Assembly (NCBI GenBank): GCA_963971575.1
Contig: OZ020611.1
Coordinates: 207,246,743 to 207,310,742 of the forward strand
Reading direction: 5' to 3'
Length of the DNA stretch: 64,000 nt
DNA from: Liopterus haemorrhoidalis
Taxonomy: Eukaryota > Arthropoda > Insecta > Coleoptera > Dytiscidae
How positions within the stretch are numbered: position 1 is the stretch's first letter; each line of letters starts with the position of its first letter. This document shows, piece by piece, positions 22,983-33,875 of this stretch. The translations under genes and the position numbers were made by a program. The notes beneath the pieces were generated by a model. The model was given only the letters and a program-made list of their open reading frames with translations. It made no database searches and had not been told where the DNA came from.

Positions 22983-23059
22983 ATTAGGTTTTTCGCCTTC
23001 TTTTGACCTGTAGTATCACCCATTAATTAAGAAATAATAAGACCGTAAGCACCTGTATA

Positions 23060-23820
23060 TGATCCCCTCATATAGAGAAAGGCTGTAGAGAGGTTTTGGA
23101 CTACTAAGGATCTCCTGGCTCACTAACTTGAGGAAATGGTTTAGGTTTACCTATATCTACAACTATTTCGGATAGCAGCGTTCTCGATGGAATCAATAAT
23201 ACTCCCTTTACACAATCACGATTTGCTAACTCTAGGTGGGTTCGATAATTTACAACTGTGCACAGTCTGTGCTGTACATGTAAAGCGTTACGTGACACCT
23301 GTATCGATTACGTAGATTCGTAAAAATTAACGCATTGTGCACGATGCCATACATAACCAAAAAATATTTAAATAATAAATCATACTAATTTTTATTATGG
23401 TAAAAAAACAATTCAAACATAAAAGCAGTTCTTATTTTCATTTAAAGAGATGTTAGTTACATTTTAGACATTTTACTCCAGAATAAGATGGAATACATAA
23501 TTTGTATCTTTGTTTCTCAGTCATATATTCTGGTCAGTGTCTACTTACATCGTATACTAATTTGCTACTACAAGAGTATAATTTCGTTACTTTTATTAAA
23601 TTTCTTATCTAACATCCATTATAAACTATAAACAGATATATGTCATACCTCGCTTACAAATTTTTGTTTGTTTTACGCACAATTTTTGAACAACGCGCCA
23701 ATACGGTAACTGCATAAGACTGAGCAAGTTGTGCATGCTCAGAGTACATCATTATGATTTTTCTGCCGTTCGAATCAAAGCTAGATATCTTGCCTTCTAA
23801 CCTTCTTGTAGTCAGTTCAT
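23060..23820. other. No gene recognised; minus-strand ORF of unknown nature
   Basis: An open frame on the minus strand (23104-23298, 64 residues) lies in sequence less AT-rich than its surroundings. It starts MSRNALHVQHRLC and ends VGKPKPFPQVSEPGDP-like; I recognise no family. It could be a decayed exon or retroelement piece. The remainder is AT-rich and featureless. Confidence 0.3.
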
Positions 23821-23825
23821 ACATA

Positions 23826-24467
23826 CGAGGGTTATTCGGAAAGTAACCTCTATTGTTGCGTAGCGTGAGTAGTAGGCGGTGGAGCATCCGTAAATTCAGT
23901 AAGCTTCCAGCTGTACGAGGGGGAGCGTCGTACTGCCGAGTGTTCGTTTGTCATAACCTCAAAACATGAGTGCCGAAAGAGAATATCCTGACAAATGTTA
24001 GATAGAACCGTCGGTTCACGATCACCAAACTTTCCGAAAAATTTCCTCAAGTTTCTCGAACTGTTTTGTACGAAATAGTCACCGAAAAATTAGGCAACCG
24101 GAAGTTTTGTGCTAGTTGGGTAGCAAAATTGCTGTCCGAGATCCAGAAAACCAAACGAATGGGTTCCACCCTAGACTTTCTTTTAGACTTGGCTCCAAAT
24201 GCTTGGGTACCAGCACTTTGCTAATGATGAATATCTTCAAAACGCGTGATAGGTTGACTACATTTTTCTGGCGGCGGCAGAGTTGTATGAAGAAGGATTT
24301 TCAAAGCTGGTTAAACGCTATGACAAGTGCTTAAATTTAAATGGTGACTAAGTGGAAAAATAAAGAAAATATGTAGTTTTATGATGCATACATCTTAATA
24401 AAATATTTGTATCTATGCTGTTTTTATTTTTATAGCCAAATGGAGGTTACTTTCCGAATAGCCCTCG
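23826..24467 (+). mobile_element. Internally deleted mariner, 642 bp
   Basis: The ends are CGAGGGTTATTCGGAAAGT and ACTTTCCGAATAGCCCTCG, with TA before and TG then TA after. On the plus strand, VSRTVLYEIVTEKLG and KLLSEIQKTKRMGSTLDFLL (about 24050-24190) match the linker of mariner transposases. LVKRYDKCLNLNGDYVEK (about 24305-24360) matches their C-terminus. The sequence between, which should hold all three catalytic aspartates, is deleted, so the copy is non-autonomous. The minus-strand ORFs at this position are shadows. Confidence 0.85.
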
Positions 24468-24489
24468 TGTATGCTTTAGGTCATCAGTC

Positions 24490-25402
24490 CAACGAGTGGC
24501 CGGCCTTCCTCGGCTACTTTTATATTTCCATGGTCTCCACTCGAGAATCCGTTTAGTCCATCTTTCGTTTGTTGTTCGAGGTATGTCTGTCCATTTCCAT
24601 TTCATTCCAGCTACTTTTACAAGGATGTTGGTTAGTTTCGTCTGTTGACGAATTTCAACATTTAGTATTTTGTCAGCGTTATACCGAGCATAGCTCGTTC
24701 CATGGTCTTTTGGGTTATTTGAAGCTTTCTAGCAGAAGCTTTAGTCAGTGTTAAGGTTTCCGACCCATAGGTGAAGACGAGCATAAAACGAAAGCTTTTA
24801 AGGCACATTGGGATATTATTTGTAAAATTGTTTTATAGTTTACTAAATGGTGTCTATCCTTGTGATATTCTTCTGAAGATTTCGCACGTTTGATTGTCTC
24901 TGTCAATTTGGTGCCCAAGATACTTATAAATATCAACCTGTTCATTGTTGGTATCGTCAATTTTCAGCGCCTCGTTCTATATAAGGTTTGTCATCATTTT
25001 GGTTTCTTGTTTATTTATTTTGAGTCCTACGTTTTTAGCTGCCTCATTTAGATCCTGCAGAATTTGGAATGCATCTTGAACACAATCCGACACAAGAACA
25101 ATATCATCGGTGAATCTCGGGTGATTTAACATCACACGATTTATTTAAATGCTCTTGTTTTCCCAGAATAGAGTTTTAGACAGGTACTCTAAAACTGCAG
25201 TAAACAGCTTCGGGAAAATTGTATCTCCCTGTCTTACTCGTTCAATTTCGATTATTTTTGATCTGCCATGAAGTACAAGAATGCACAGTACAGTAATTTC
25301 CGCAAGGAAAAACGGTGCACATACTGCATGAAAAGGAATTGCCGAAAGTCTATTGTACATACTGTTTAAAATGTTTACACCGTGCGGAATAAACGAGCAC
25401 AC
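24490..25402 (-). pseudogene. RTE-like LINE reverse transcriptase, decayed
   Basis: Read on the minus strand from 25402, the frame gives ERVRQGDTIFPKLFTAVLE (palm motif preceding the catalytic block). After one in-frame stop it gives LNHPRFTDDIVLVSD (the FADD box, with T for A), LNEAAKNVGLKINKQETKMM and VDIYKYLGHQI. A frame-shifted tail follows with VAGMKWKWTDIPRTT, RWTKRILEWRPW and RGRP. This order is that of RTE/'craniofacial development protein 2-like' LINE proteins of insects. Both palm aspartates are present, but stops and shifts occur at several places and the endonuclease is missing. It would have primed reverse transcription at a nicked target. Confidence 0.85.
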
Positions 25403-25409
25403 CTAATAT

Positions 25410-26811
25410 TATTGGTCTCAGTGGCATAACCAGGAAGTCTTCATGGAGGGGGAGGGTTAAAATGGCAGCCAAAGTAACGAATTAGCAAGAACAAAAAAAA
25501 AAAAAAAAAACGCTTCATGAAATGTATGTTCTAGACTTCTAACCCCTACTTGGTGATTTAATCACTATTATTTTGAATTTAAAATTTAATCTAATTAATA
25601 TTTTCGGAAAAAGAAAACTTCTCAAATTGCAATATAAACCTCAAAATTCAATTAATCTAATACTTGAGAAGTGATAATGATGAATTATATTTAATTGGTA
25701 GGGCCTCCTACGTAATTCAATAATGTATACTACCCACATTAAGTTAAAGTTTATTGTTTGGACAGGCGAATAACAAGATGAACAGTGATTTCAAAATATA
25801 TCAACTGTAACATATTTGATCTACAAATATAAAGTGACATGCCCTGTTTGAGGAACAAAATATACACGTACATATAAAGAGCGAAAGATTTTACATGTGA
25901 AAAATGGCGCATTGTTTATTTATAATACACTGACATGGATTTGCAACGGAAAATGGTTTACACTTGATATATGGAAAATTTTTACACTTTGTAGCTTCAT
26001 CTCTTTGTGGTAGATAGTAAAAACGGCCAGAAAAAAATATGTATTTTGAAGCAACTTTAGCAAAAAATGTATGAAAGTTTTTGTCTTCCGCCGTATTTTG
26101 TAAATGGATTAGTGAAAAATTTAGAGCTATACACATTGCTGTGAATCGGAAGATTACGTTCTTTTATTTATTTTATTTATTTTTTTTTTTCACGTTTTTA
26201 TTACAGTAAAACCTAGATATAACGGGCGAGGGGTTGTCCGTTAAAACCGAAATTCCGTTATATAATAAAATAGGTTTTTGAAATGCGTATGTTAAAAAAC
26301 TGACAAATTAGTTAGTTTAATTGTTTTTAAATATCTTCTTCTTTTTCTTCTTCTTTGGGTACTATCAGTCAGGTTGACTTTTGGCCTCACTCACATAAGT
26401 CCTCCATCTTGTCATTCATTGTTGAGAGTAACCACGAAAAATGATTAATTGCAATTATAAATGACAGGCCCGGTTTTTCCACCTTCAAAAATTTCCACCT
26501 TAAATCTAAAAAAATTGTATAATATCGGCCGTTTAACATCTGTCACTTATTTTTAAAATTAGCTACGTCTGTTATGCTAATGAGTAGTAAAATAAATATT
26601 AAAATATGTATTAGCAAAGTGGAAAATGGAAATTGATGAGGCAGCCTGTTTAAATTTATTACCGACTAAATTAAGGAAAAATTATCATTTGCCTATGGAT
26701 TATTTAAAACTAGCTGATGTACCCGTATTTCGTACAGTTTTTGTCAAATACATTTTTGTTGATAAGGAGATATTTCAAGTGTATAGGTAGTGCACCTCCT
26801 AGCGTCTCAAA
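25410..26811. other. No gene recognised
   Basis: AT-rich. It has an A run near 25493-25510, a CACTTGATATATGG-containing minus-strand ORF at 25891-26136 with no recognisable domain, and an AACGGGCGAGG...CCGTTAAAACC block near 26220-26270 that may be a MITE end. A TATCTTCTTCTTTTTCTTC tract is at about 26330. At 26708 AACTAGCTGATGTACCCGT repeats a short dispersed motif. Confidence 0.35.
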
Positions 26812-26906
26812 CAGGGACGTAGCCAGGGGGGGGGGCATAGGGTGCATTTGCCCCCCCCCCCAGGATAGTTTATCTTATATAAAATATAATTTAGGTTGTT
26901 AAAAGT

Positions 26907-26960
26907 TTAAATAATAAAAGTCCGGTAAATTTATAAATTTACCGGACTTTTATTATTTAA
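26907..26960. repeat. Perfect 54-bp palindrome
   Basis: The sequence is symmetric about the TA at 26933-26934, arm 27 bp, with core GGTAAATTTATAAATTTACC and outer AAATAATAAAAGTCC. No mismatch occurs until the 28th base. It would form a cruciform or hairpin. It sits between the left end of the outer hAT-like element and the nested hAT. Confidence 0.9.
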
Positions 26961-26981
26961 TATACTACAAAAAACCTAGAA

Positions 26982-28055
26982 CAGGGGTCGGCAAACTGCG
27001 GCTCTTTTAGAAAATTTTGTGGCTCTTTGAAAATTGGCTGGTTTTTATTTTAATATAATCTATTTTTTAATTTTCAACTTTCTGCCTGAACTATACAGGT
27101 TTTGTATTTTTCAGAATGTTTTAAGGTGCAATTAACGACCGGTAATTCAGTGAGTTACTGCATATTTCCTTTTAGAAGAAGTTTTCGAAATTTGTTTCGA
27201 AAAAAAGTTATCTGTATTTGTGAATGATTTACGTGAAAAAACATTTTTACATTTTATTAATTTACAAAAACATGTTATTAATGCAATTTTTTTTTTTTTT
27301 TTTGCACAAACTATTGTTAACATGAAAGAAGCTTTTAGAGATAGATTTAAACAGTTTAGAAAATATAAAGCTACACTAGCTTTTTTGACATAACCAATTG
27401 AAGTAGAAATGTAGCAATTACAATCACCTTCAATTAGTGGATTTGAAATCTAAAGATTTATGGAATTATATATTCTTAAAACTTAATTCTGAACTGGAAA
27501 ATTTAGAAATAAAAAAGTGAATTTTATCTTTTATCCCAGCATAAGTGGACCGAAATTCGCAATCTTCAAAATGTAGATAAAGTTCTTTTCGAAGCTTGGA
27601 ACCGTCTTCCAGAATCGTTCAATGTTTTAAAAAATTATGCTTTTGAGATACTGACAATTTTCGGATCCACATATTACTGTAAGCAAATCTTTTCACATAT
27701 GAAATTAATAAAGAGTCAGTTAAGAAGTAATCTTACTGACCTGTGTGCTGCCTTAAGTTAAAGATTACTGAACATTCACCAAATATTGAAGTCTTATAGA
27801 ACACTATACAGGAGTAATCGTCCTATTAAAAAATTATATTGTAATATACTGGCAACTACAATAGGTATCACAAACTAAATGTATAAGTAAATATTAATTT
27901 ATTGTAATACTTGATTATTTTAAAACAAATAAACAATTTTTACGTTTTTTTCTTATATATACTATATATTTTTTAGCGGCTCTCCCATGTTATTGTGTTT
28001 TTTTTTTTTTCAATATAGATTTGCCTCTTTGTCACTGAAAGGTTGCCGACCTCGG
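26982..28055 (+). mobile_element. hAT element with decayed transposase, 1074 bp
   Basis: The left end CAGGGGTCGGCAAACT and the right end AGGTTGCCGACCTCGG are inverted. A perfect 8-bp duplication ACCTAGAA is at 26974-26981 and 28056-28063. Coding remnants run on the plus strand from about 27180. The clearest, at about 27650-27760, reads LTIFGSTYYCKQIFSHMK followed by LRSNLTDLCAALS. This is the C-terminal dimerisation region of ZBED5/GTF2IRD2-like hAT transposases (FGSTYLCEQLFS in relatives). The zinc finger and much of the catalytic region are lost, and stops occur, so it is dead. Confidence 0.85.
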
Positions 28056-28412
28056 ACCTAGAACGCTGTTATTTTCTACCCAAGCCATGTAATTAAGGTC
28101 GTACCGACCAATTTAGAATATTTTGTTATTTTTGCCCCCCCCCCAAGCTGCAATTCTGGCTGCGTCCCTACTCCCAAATATATGTACATCTTATTAAAAA
28201 TTATATTAAATAAAAAAGAATCATTTCTTCTTTCTAAACTATATTTCTTATACAGCCTTGCCAGAAAGTATTAGACCCCCTAAGGAAAATTTAGTTTTCA
28301 TTTATTATCAGGTCTATATTACAGGCAATTTTAATTATCTAGTTGTTAGTTATAGTATAAGGTTCAAAGTATAAAAACAGATCAAAAAAATATATATTTA
28401 TAAAAATATACA

Positions 28413-29481
28413 TCAATATTTCGTAAATCCCCCTTTTGCTTGAATAACACTTTTGATTCGTCTGGGCATACTCGCCACTAATTTCTGGTATATTTCTATA
28501 GATAATTGATTCCACTCAGCTATAATCCTTTCCTTTAATGTCTCTTTCGAGGAACACTTATTTTGGGAAACCTTTATTTTTAAAACGGTCCATAAGTGCT
28601 CAATCGGGGATAAATCAGGGGATTGAGCGGGCCAATCCATAACTTTAATTTCACTATCACTAAACCACTGTAAAACACGTCGGGATTTATGGCAGGGCGC
28701 GTTATCTTGTTGGAAATAGTAATTAGGTGTCATTTCGCCGAATAGTATTAAATATGAAGGCTCCAGAGTCTCTTCCAGCATTTCGATGTAGCGTTCGCTG
28801 TTCATTTTTCCTTCATATATGGAGATTTCTCCGACTCCAGTTGCATTCCGACTTATAAGCCTCCCCAGGCCGGCGACGAACAAACTGTGCACCAGGTTGA
28901 CCAAAAAGCTGCAATAGAAAAAAAAAGAAAATTAATTTAATATTCTGTGATTTTTCAAAATTAGAAACTTTGAGCAAGTAATTTACATGTGTTTCAATAC
29001 TCACCTCTATGTTTGATTCGTCTGTCCACATTACTTTGACCCAATCTTCACTTGTCCAATCCTGGTATTTTCTGGCCCACAATAGCCGTCGCTTTTTATG
29101 AGCTGGGGTCAGATATGGTTTGTGTCTTGCCTTGCATCCTCTTAGTCCTTCATCATAGAGGCGTTGTCTCACGGTACTTGGAGAAATTTTTAAGTTATAA
29201 TGTTCATTCAGTTGACTAGACAGATCTTTAGATGATAGCCGGCGATTACGGAGGGACATGCGTTGCACAATTCTATCCTGTTTGACTGTTGAAATTTTTT
29301 TTCTCCCGCTTCTGGGCTTATTTTTGTAGCATCCAGTCTCCTCGAATCGTCGAATGGTAGTTCGCACAGCACAACGAGAAAATTGTAATTGTCTGGCAAT
29401 TTCATGAATTGAAAGTCCTTGCTTCTTCAAAATCACAATTTGGCTTCTCTCCAGTTCACTCAATTCACGTGTTTTTGGCAT
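28413..29481 (-). pseudogene. Tc1 transposase with intron, one internal deletion
   Basis: It cuts and pastes its element by a DD34E mechanism. From ATG at 29481: a first paired HTH (RSQIVILKKQGLSIHEIARQL), a GRKK AT-hook-like turn, a second HTH (STVRQRLYDEGL), then MWTDESNIE with the first catalytic Asp. A 96-bp interval (28909-29004) starts GTGAGTATTG, ends TTCTATTGCAG and interrupts the protein between ESNIE and LFGQPGAQ. Removing it restores the family sequence exactly at that point, so it is a likely intron, although it is in frame and stop-free. After RRRPGEAYKSECN the usual block with HGGGSVMVWG is missing and the frame shifts. The second frame continues with FQQDNAPCHKS and SPDLSPIEHLW, giving D and E 34 residues apart. 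Confidence 0.9.
28909..29004 (-). other. Probable spliceosomal intron in Tc1 transposase
   Basis: Donor GTGAGT begins at 29004, acceptor TATTGCAG ends at 28909, with a polypyrimidine run of T residues before it. Length is 96 bp, a multiple of three. Family members without introns read ESxxxLFG directly across this junction. Confidence 0.75.
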
Positions 29482-29769
29482 TATTAATTAGCACATTAAA
29501 TAATAATGATGAAAAAAAAAAGTTTAACTTCAAAAGCACAGCGCATACAAAGCTCAAAGGCAAATGTTGTCATATAGAAGCATTACCGAGTTTCTATACT
29601 TTGTACCCCCACTAATGATCCTGTAGTTCCAGGATCGTCGGATATCTTCCTAAATGTTGTTATTGTGGTTGTTTTGATTCTAGGAAGTAATTGATACCAA
29701 TAATTTTCTTAGAAATTTATATATGAAGAATTTCGTGGGGGGTCTAATACTTTCTGGCATAGCTGTATA

Positions 29770-30800
29770 TATTTTCTCAGTTAAGTAAATAATAAGTAAG
29801 ATATTTTAAGTATATAGCTAGTTATAAATTTTACCTAGAAATAGAGCTAAACATAGTTATCTAACTCCATTACTTAAATACGAACAAAAATCGAACTAAT
29901 ATATTTAAAAAAACCTACCATTTATCTGTGAAAACATCTCATAAAAACTTAAAATTTTCACGAGAAAAAACCGGTACGTTTAAAATATAAAACAAAATAC
30001 CTCCCAAAACTCTTAAATAAACAATGTACTCTTGTTTTTCTTATTCTACTCTTTTAAATTTATTCTGGAATGGAAGTAAAAATCATTACTTTTGCGGAAA
30101 CCGCAAACTTGAGTTGAATTTAAAATTACATGCTAAGATATATTGTATCATCATATTTACAGAAAAATATTACGATTTTTTTGTGTCTGTAAATATGTTG
30201 TTAATAAACTAGAATGATAATAAATAAGTGTGTTCTTTTATCTTGTGTACCTAATCTATAACTAAACGAATCAAACAGTGTTTATGTGTAAATATGTCTT
30301 ATGTAAATATTGCTTCAGAGTTCATATTTTTGGAATAATATACGGCGCATTAATTTCACATTTCACGCAATTTTTCCAAAATAATAATGATCATAATAAT
30401 ATTAAAAACGATACTGGAATTTAGTGGCAAAAGGACGTTTCTTTACAAGGCAGCGCGAAGAGCAGCAACGAGATTTAACCTGGCAGACTTGAGTTCTGTC
30501 AGAGAAAAAGTTTGGAGTACAACTGTCTCGGGAGGAGTACAACAGAGTTAACAGTTCGGTGAAACGAGTGGAGATAGACATGTTGACAAAAGAACACATG
30601 AGTAAAAGTATGCACTCTGTATTTTTCAAACAGGCGCAAATAGCCTTTGTTGCTGTGCGCCAAAAATTTTAACTAACTAACTGTATTCTTCAAACATATT
30701 AGAAGTCTAAAGTTGTCCACCGAACTCACGGTCTCGTTTCTTCTGGTTTGAGATCGGAAACGGAAGGTTTTGTGTTTTGGTGTTAGTATGGTGTTATAAA
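29770..30800. other. No gene recognised
   Basis: AT-rich to about 30400. From 30400 to 30660 the composition is more balanced and a minus-strand ORF (30402-30629) is open, but no domain is recognised. This part could be the upstream, decayed body of the R2-like element whose tail follows at 30805. Confidence 0.35.
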
Positions 30801-30804
30801 TACT

Positions 30805-31143
30805 TTGGCGTACCGGACCTGTATATTCCAAATAGCGGATTCCACACTCTGTAGGTTGTGCCACCACCATCCTGAAACAATTATGCACATTCAGTCTGTC
30901 TGTCCATCTTTTGCAGCGTCGAGCTACGTGTCTCGACAGAATTCTGCTCTCCACGTGCTCTTCTTCCAATTTAGACATGCCTATGGTATTGAGCAAATAC
31001 CGGTTATACCGTACGTCCCTTCTGACATAGAATCGGTGGTGGAAAATTCCAAGTGCCGCATTTTTTTAAATTACTCCTTCCCCACTTCGAAGTTACTGAC
31101 AGCTACTAAGCCGAACATAACCAAACCAAACAGGGGTCGATAA
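30805..31143 (+). pseudogene. C-terminus of an R2-like LINE (zinc knuckle and endonuclease region)
   Basis: The frame reads STLCRLCHHHPETIMHIQSVCP, whose C-x2-C ... H-x4-C spacing is the zinc knuckle preceding the restriction-like endonuclease of R2-type and related non-LTR elements. It is followed by LFFQFRHAYGIEQIPVIPY, SVVENSKCRIFL and LTATKPNI, which parallel the KYGxE ... VVENEEVKILWDF ... EARRPDIV order of those proteins. The endonuclease would nick target DNA. In this copy the WDF and PDIV signatures are eroded and the RT is absent. The overlapping minus-strand ORF is a shadow. Clade assignment is by memory of the motif order. Confidence 0.6.
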
Positions 31144-31642
31144 TAATAATATAAATAAAAACCAATATTGCAGAGCCATCTAATTCTAAAGCCTACGTTG
31201 CAGAGCCATCTTATGTGGTCATGGTAACCATTCAATCCGAATCAGTTCAATTCAAGTAGGCGAAACAACACTTATACTTAAATTGGAAATATAAATAAAA
31301 ATTATACATTTATATATAATTAATATCTGTCATAATTTAAAAAGAAATCATACATTATGGTCTGCCATCTTGTGTACAATTTTGAAACTAAATACCAAAA
31401 TGTATAGTGGAATTAATATTTATCCAATTATTTTGAATTTATTATTAATATTTTAAGAAGTAAGAAAAATATTGTATGCAATAGGTGTGTAAAGGACTCT
31501 TTTCATCTCGTGCTACATTTTCGAAAAGACTTCCTTTAATATAATTTAAAATTATTTTAACTATTAAAACTGTTAAAACTAACGAACAGAAATTTACTCT
31601 CAAAGTAGAGTTAGGATGTAGTTCTCGTTTCAGTACAGTTTA

Positions 31643-32469
31643 CCAGGTCTACAAGTATGAAATGCGGATTTTTTTTTTAAATAAAACATTAAACTCAAAA
31701 GAACAGTAAAACTTTATTTATTCAAAGTATGCTCCATTAGAAGTTATACATTTTTCCTATCTTTCAGGCAATTTGTGAATACCTCGCCAGTAGAACTCTT
31801 CCCCTTTCCCCGCAAACCATTCATCTAGCCATTCTTTCACATTTTCATATGAACAAAAGTGCTGCTCGGCAAGTACGTGACCCATCGATGCGAACAAGTG
31901 GTAATCTGAAGGGGCCAAGTCTAGTGAGTAAGCGGCATGGGGAAGCACTTCCACCTTGAGTGCCTCCAATGTGTTGAAAACTGCTTTTGCCTTATGTGAT
32001 GGAGCGTTATCGTGAAGAAAGATTACCTTGTGCTGTCTTCTTTCGTATTCTGGTCGTTTTATGAGCAGCGAATGGTTCAATTCGATCAGTTGTTGTTGGT
32101 AGCGTCGGGTATTAACTGTTTCACCAGGTGCTAACCAGGAGCATTGTCTTTTTGCCAAAGCGATTCGGTATTCGTATAAGCTTATTCACCATAATCTTCT
32201 CGAAGCAGTCGGTATGATTCAGCAGCATTTTTTTTCTAATATAAACAAAACAGTAGTATTGTCTGCGAATGCTCTTTATTTGGCACAAAATTTGACATTT
32301 TTAACACAGTAAAACAAAACTATATGATCACTTTTCAAATTATAACCTATACGCATTTGACACTTAATGATAACTTAACAAAACGCCATATGTGTTGAAA
32401 CTTTGAACTATACACTCTGTTTGCGCGGCAAGTTTGAAATAAATCCGCATTTCATACTTGTAGACCTGG
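31643..32469 (-). mobile_element. 5'-deleted irritans-like mariner, 827 bp
   Basis: The ends CCAGGTCTACAAGTATGAAA and TTTCATACTTGTAGACCTGG are perfect inverted repeats extending to about 28 bp (ATGCGGATTT). TA flanks at 31641-31642 and 32470-32471. A complete mariner is near 1.3 kb; this one lacks most of the N-terminal half of the gene. Confidence 0.9.
31757..32158 (-). pseudogene. mariner transposase, C-terminal half
   Basis: The 133 residues run from PGETVNTRRYQQQLIELN through KVIFLHDNAPSHKAK (second catalytic Asp) and YSLDLAPSDYHLF (third Asp, D34D spacing), then WLDEWFAGKGEEFYWRGIHKLPER. This matches irritans-subfamily mariners to near the C-terminus. YSPDLAP is mutated to YSLDLAP. The HTH region and the first catalytic Asp are missing, so it cannot transpose. 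The upstream boundary near 32160-32240 carries out-of-frame remnants. Confidence 0.9.
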
Positions 32470-32474
32470 TAGTT

Positions 32475-33165
32475 TATACCAACTTGTCAATTCCCAAGAT
32501 AGAAATTTCTTTTTCCCCTCATACTCTTTTAGTATCATTCCTGTTTTGATATTTACATGTCATAATTTGTCCACAAGCTGTTGTAGTTAACAAATAGAAT
32601 CAGAGAAATGTAACTAAGATCAGTTTTACTTTAGATACGCCATGTGTTGTTACGTCACCGATCTTGATAGTGTGAGTGTCGATTCAGGTCTCTCAGTGCA
32701 ATGCATTCTTGAACTTGTCATGTGCTTTTGTAAGAAGCAGAGTTGACCGTCCTCCTAATGATATTACCTTACCAACCTATCTCTCGCTCGATTCCACAGT
32801 GATGATAAAAATGTTATAACCTCTGATTTGTACTTCGGTAAAAATAACTAAATCTCCAGAGAACAAATAAAATATTTATGTTCGTGGAAATTCTACGAAA
32901 TATTTTTGTTTCTAACATTGCTTCGAGAATTGGTAAATTTGTTGAAATGAAAATTCTTTTGTATTTTATTTTACATCTATTCTTCTTTATGCTGGTGGGA
33001 GGAACATACTGAAATCGTAGAAATATTTTTTATAGCAGCAGTATTCAGACAACTAATTCATATTATTTCGCAGTTAAGAGAGCCCTTGAATGGAGGGTGT
33101 GGAAACTTTGCCCATCGGGGAAGGTATTTAAAATTCTAAATAACAGAAAAGTCAGTGTCCAAACT
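32475..33165. other. No gene recognised
   Basis: AT-rich; no coding domain, terminal repeat or RNA gene found. Confidence 0.4.
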
Positions 33166-33344
33166 TTCAATGGTATCGATAATATCGAATAAAAAGTATC
33201 GATACCGGTATCGTATCGAAACAAAATATCGATATTTTCAAGTATCGAAAGGAAAAATTAATATATTCTATAAAACGTAAAATACATTTTATTCTTATAA
33301 TGACAATTTAATTGTTTTACAATAATAAATAGATTAAAGTATCA

Positions 33345-33718
33345 AGGCTATTCCAAACGTTTAGGCGGAACTAAATGGGTATTTTGTTCTTTTAGGTTAT
33401 CACGAGTCACCAAAACGGACCTTGTTTGGGTTATTTAATTTTTCAAGTTGGTATGTGAAAATTTAAAATTCGAATGACATTTATTAAAAATACTTTTTTA
33501 CATATTTTGAGGACAAAACAAATAAATAAATGGGAAATTTTTATTAAGAATGACAAAAAATTAAAATGCAATGAAAAGGACACTCAATCAATTTAATCTA
33601 GAATTTGCAATGTGAGTAGGATTTACAAAGCTTAAACAAAATAACCAAAAATCCGAATTAATAGATAAAAATTACTAGATTTCAAAATCTAGTTCCGCCT
33701 AAACGTTTGGAATAGCCT
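33345..33718. mobile_element. AGGCTATTCCAAACG MITE, 374 bp
   Basis: The ends AGGCTATTCCAAACGTTTAG and CTAAACGTTTGGAATAGCCT are perfect inverted repeats of 20 bp and extend into GCGGAACTA. Same family as 59532, 62533 and 61252, and as the fragments at 4754 and 4995. Confidence 0.85.
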
Positions 33719-33875
33719 ATATATGCTGTTCACTTTTGTAAATACAATCTAAGAGGAAATTACGGTTTCAGTCGTTTGCACTTTTGAATTTGTATGTCAG
33801 GTTGGTATTAAAAAATGGTAAAAAAAATGGTAAGGCAATGACTCCTATAGGTCTGAGTGATTGTTTAAAATATAA

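Larger units (their letters stand above)
20075..23055. mobile_element. Composite element with ACAGGGTGTTTACGG ends
   Basis: The left end CAGGGTGTTTACGGTC and right end GACCGTAAGCACCTG are inverted, and so are longer inner blocks (GGGTGATACTACAGGTCAAA, GGCGAAAAACCT). TA adjoins both ends. The interior holds a copy of repeat A (20405-21005), a duplicated TTATTGACTTAACAGCA block (about 20262 and 21462), a hAT-like end (21953-21988) and a piggyBac remnant (22097-22982). No transposase of its own is readable. Whether it moved as one unit is inference. Confidence 0.5.
26812..28170. mobile_element. Outer hAT-like element with poly-G/poly-C flanked ends
   Basis: The left end CAGGGACGTAGCCAGGGG continues in a run of G, and the right end, after a run of C, reads TTCTGGCTGCGTCCCTA. 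Flanking 8-mers GTCTCAAA (26804) and CTCCCAAA (28171) agree at six positions. Such CAGTGGCGTAGCCAGGGGG-type ends are common on short hAT-like elements. A perfect palindrome (26907) and a second hAT (26982-28055) are inside. Confidence 0.65.
28253..29765 (-). mobile_element. Tc1-type transposon, 1513 bp
   Basis: The ends CAGCCTTGCCAGAAAGTATT and AATACTTTCTGGCATAGCTG are inverted (TIR about 28 bp, extending into AGACCCCC). TA flanks both sides (28251-28252, 29766-29767). Full Tc1 length, transposase on the minus strand. It is the best-preserved element of the window. Confidence 0.9.

Noticed and set aside
29208..29405. 65-codon ORF overlapping the Tc1 gene
   Set aside because: Another frame of the same strand as the transposase; a shadow of it.
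30673..30996. 107-codon minus-strand ORF opposite the R2-like tail
   Set aside because: Antisense of the plus-strand frame that carries the recognisable zinc knuckle.
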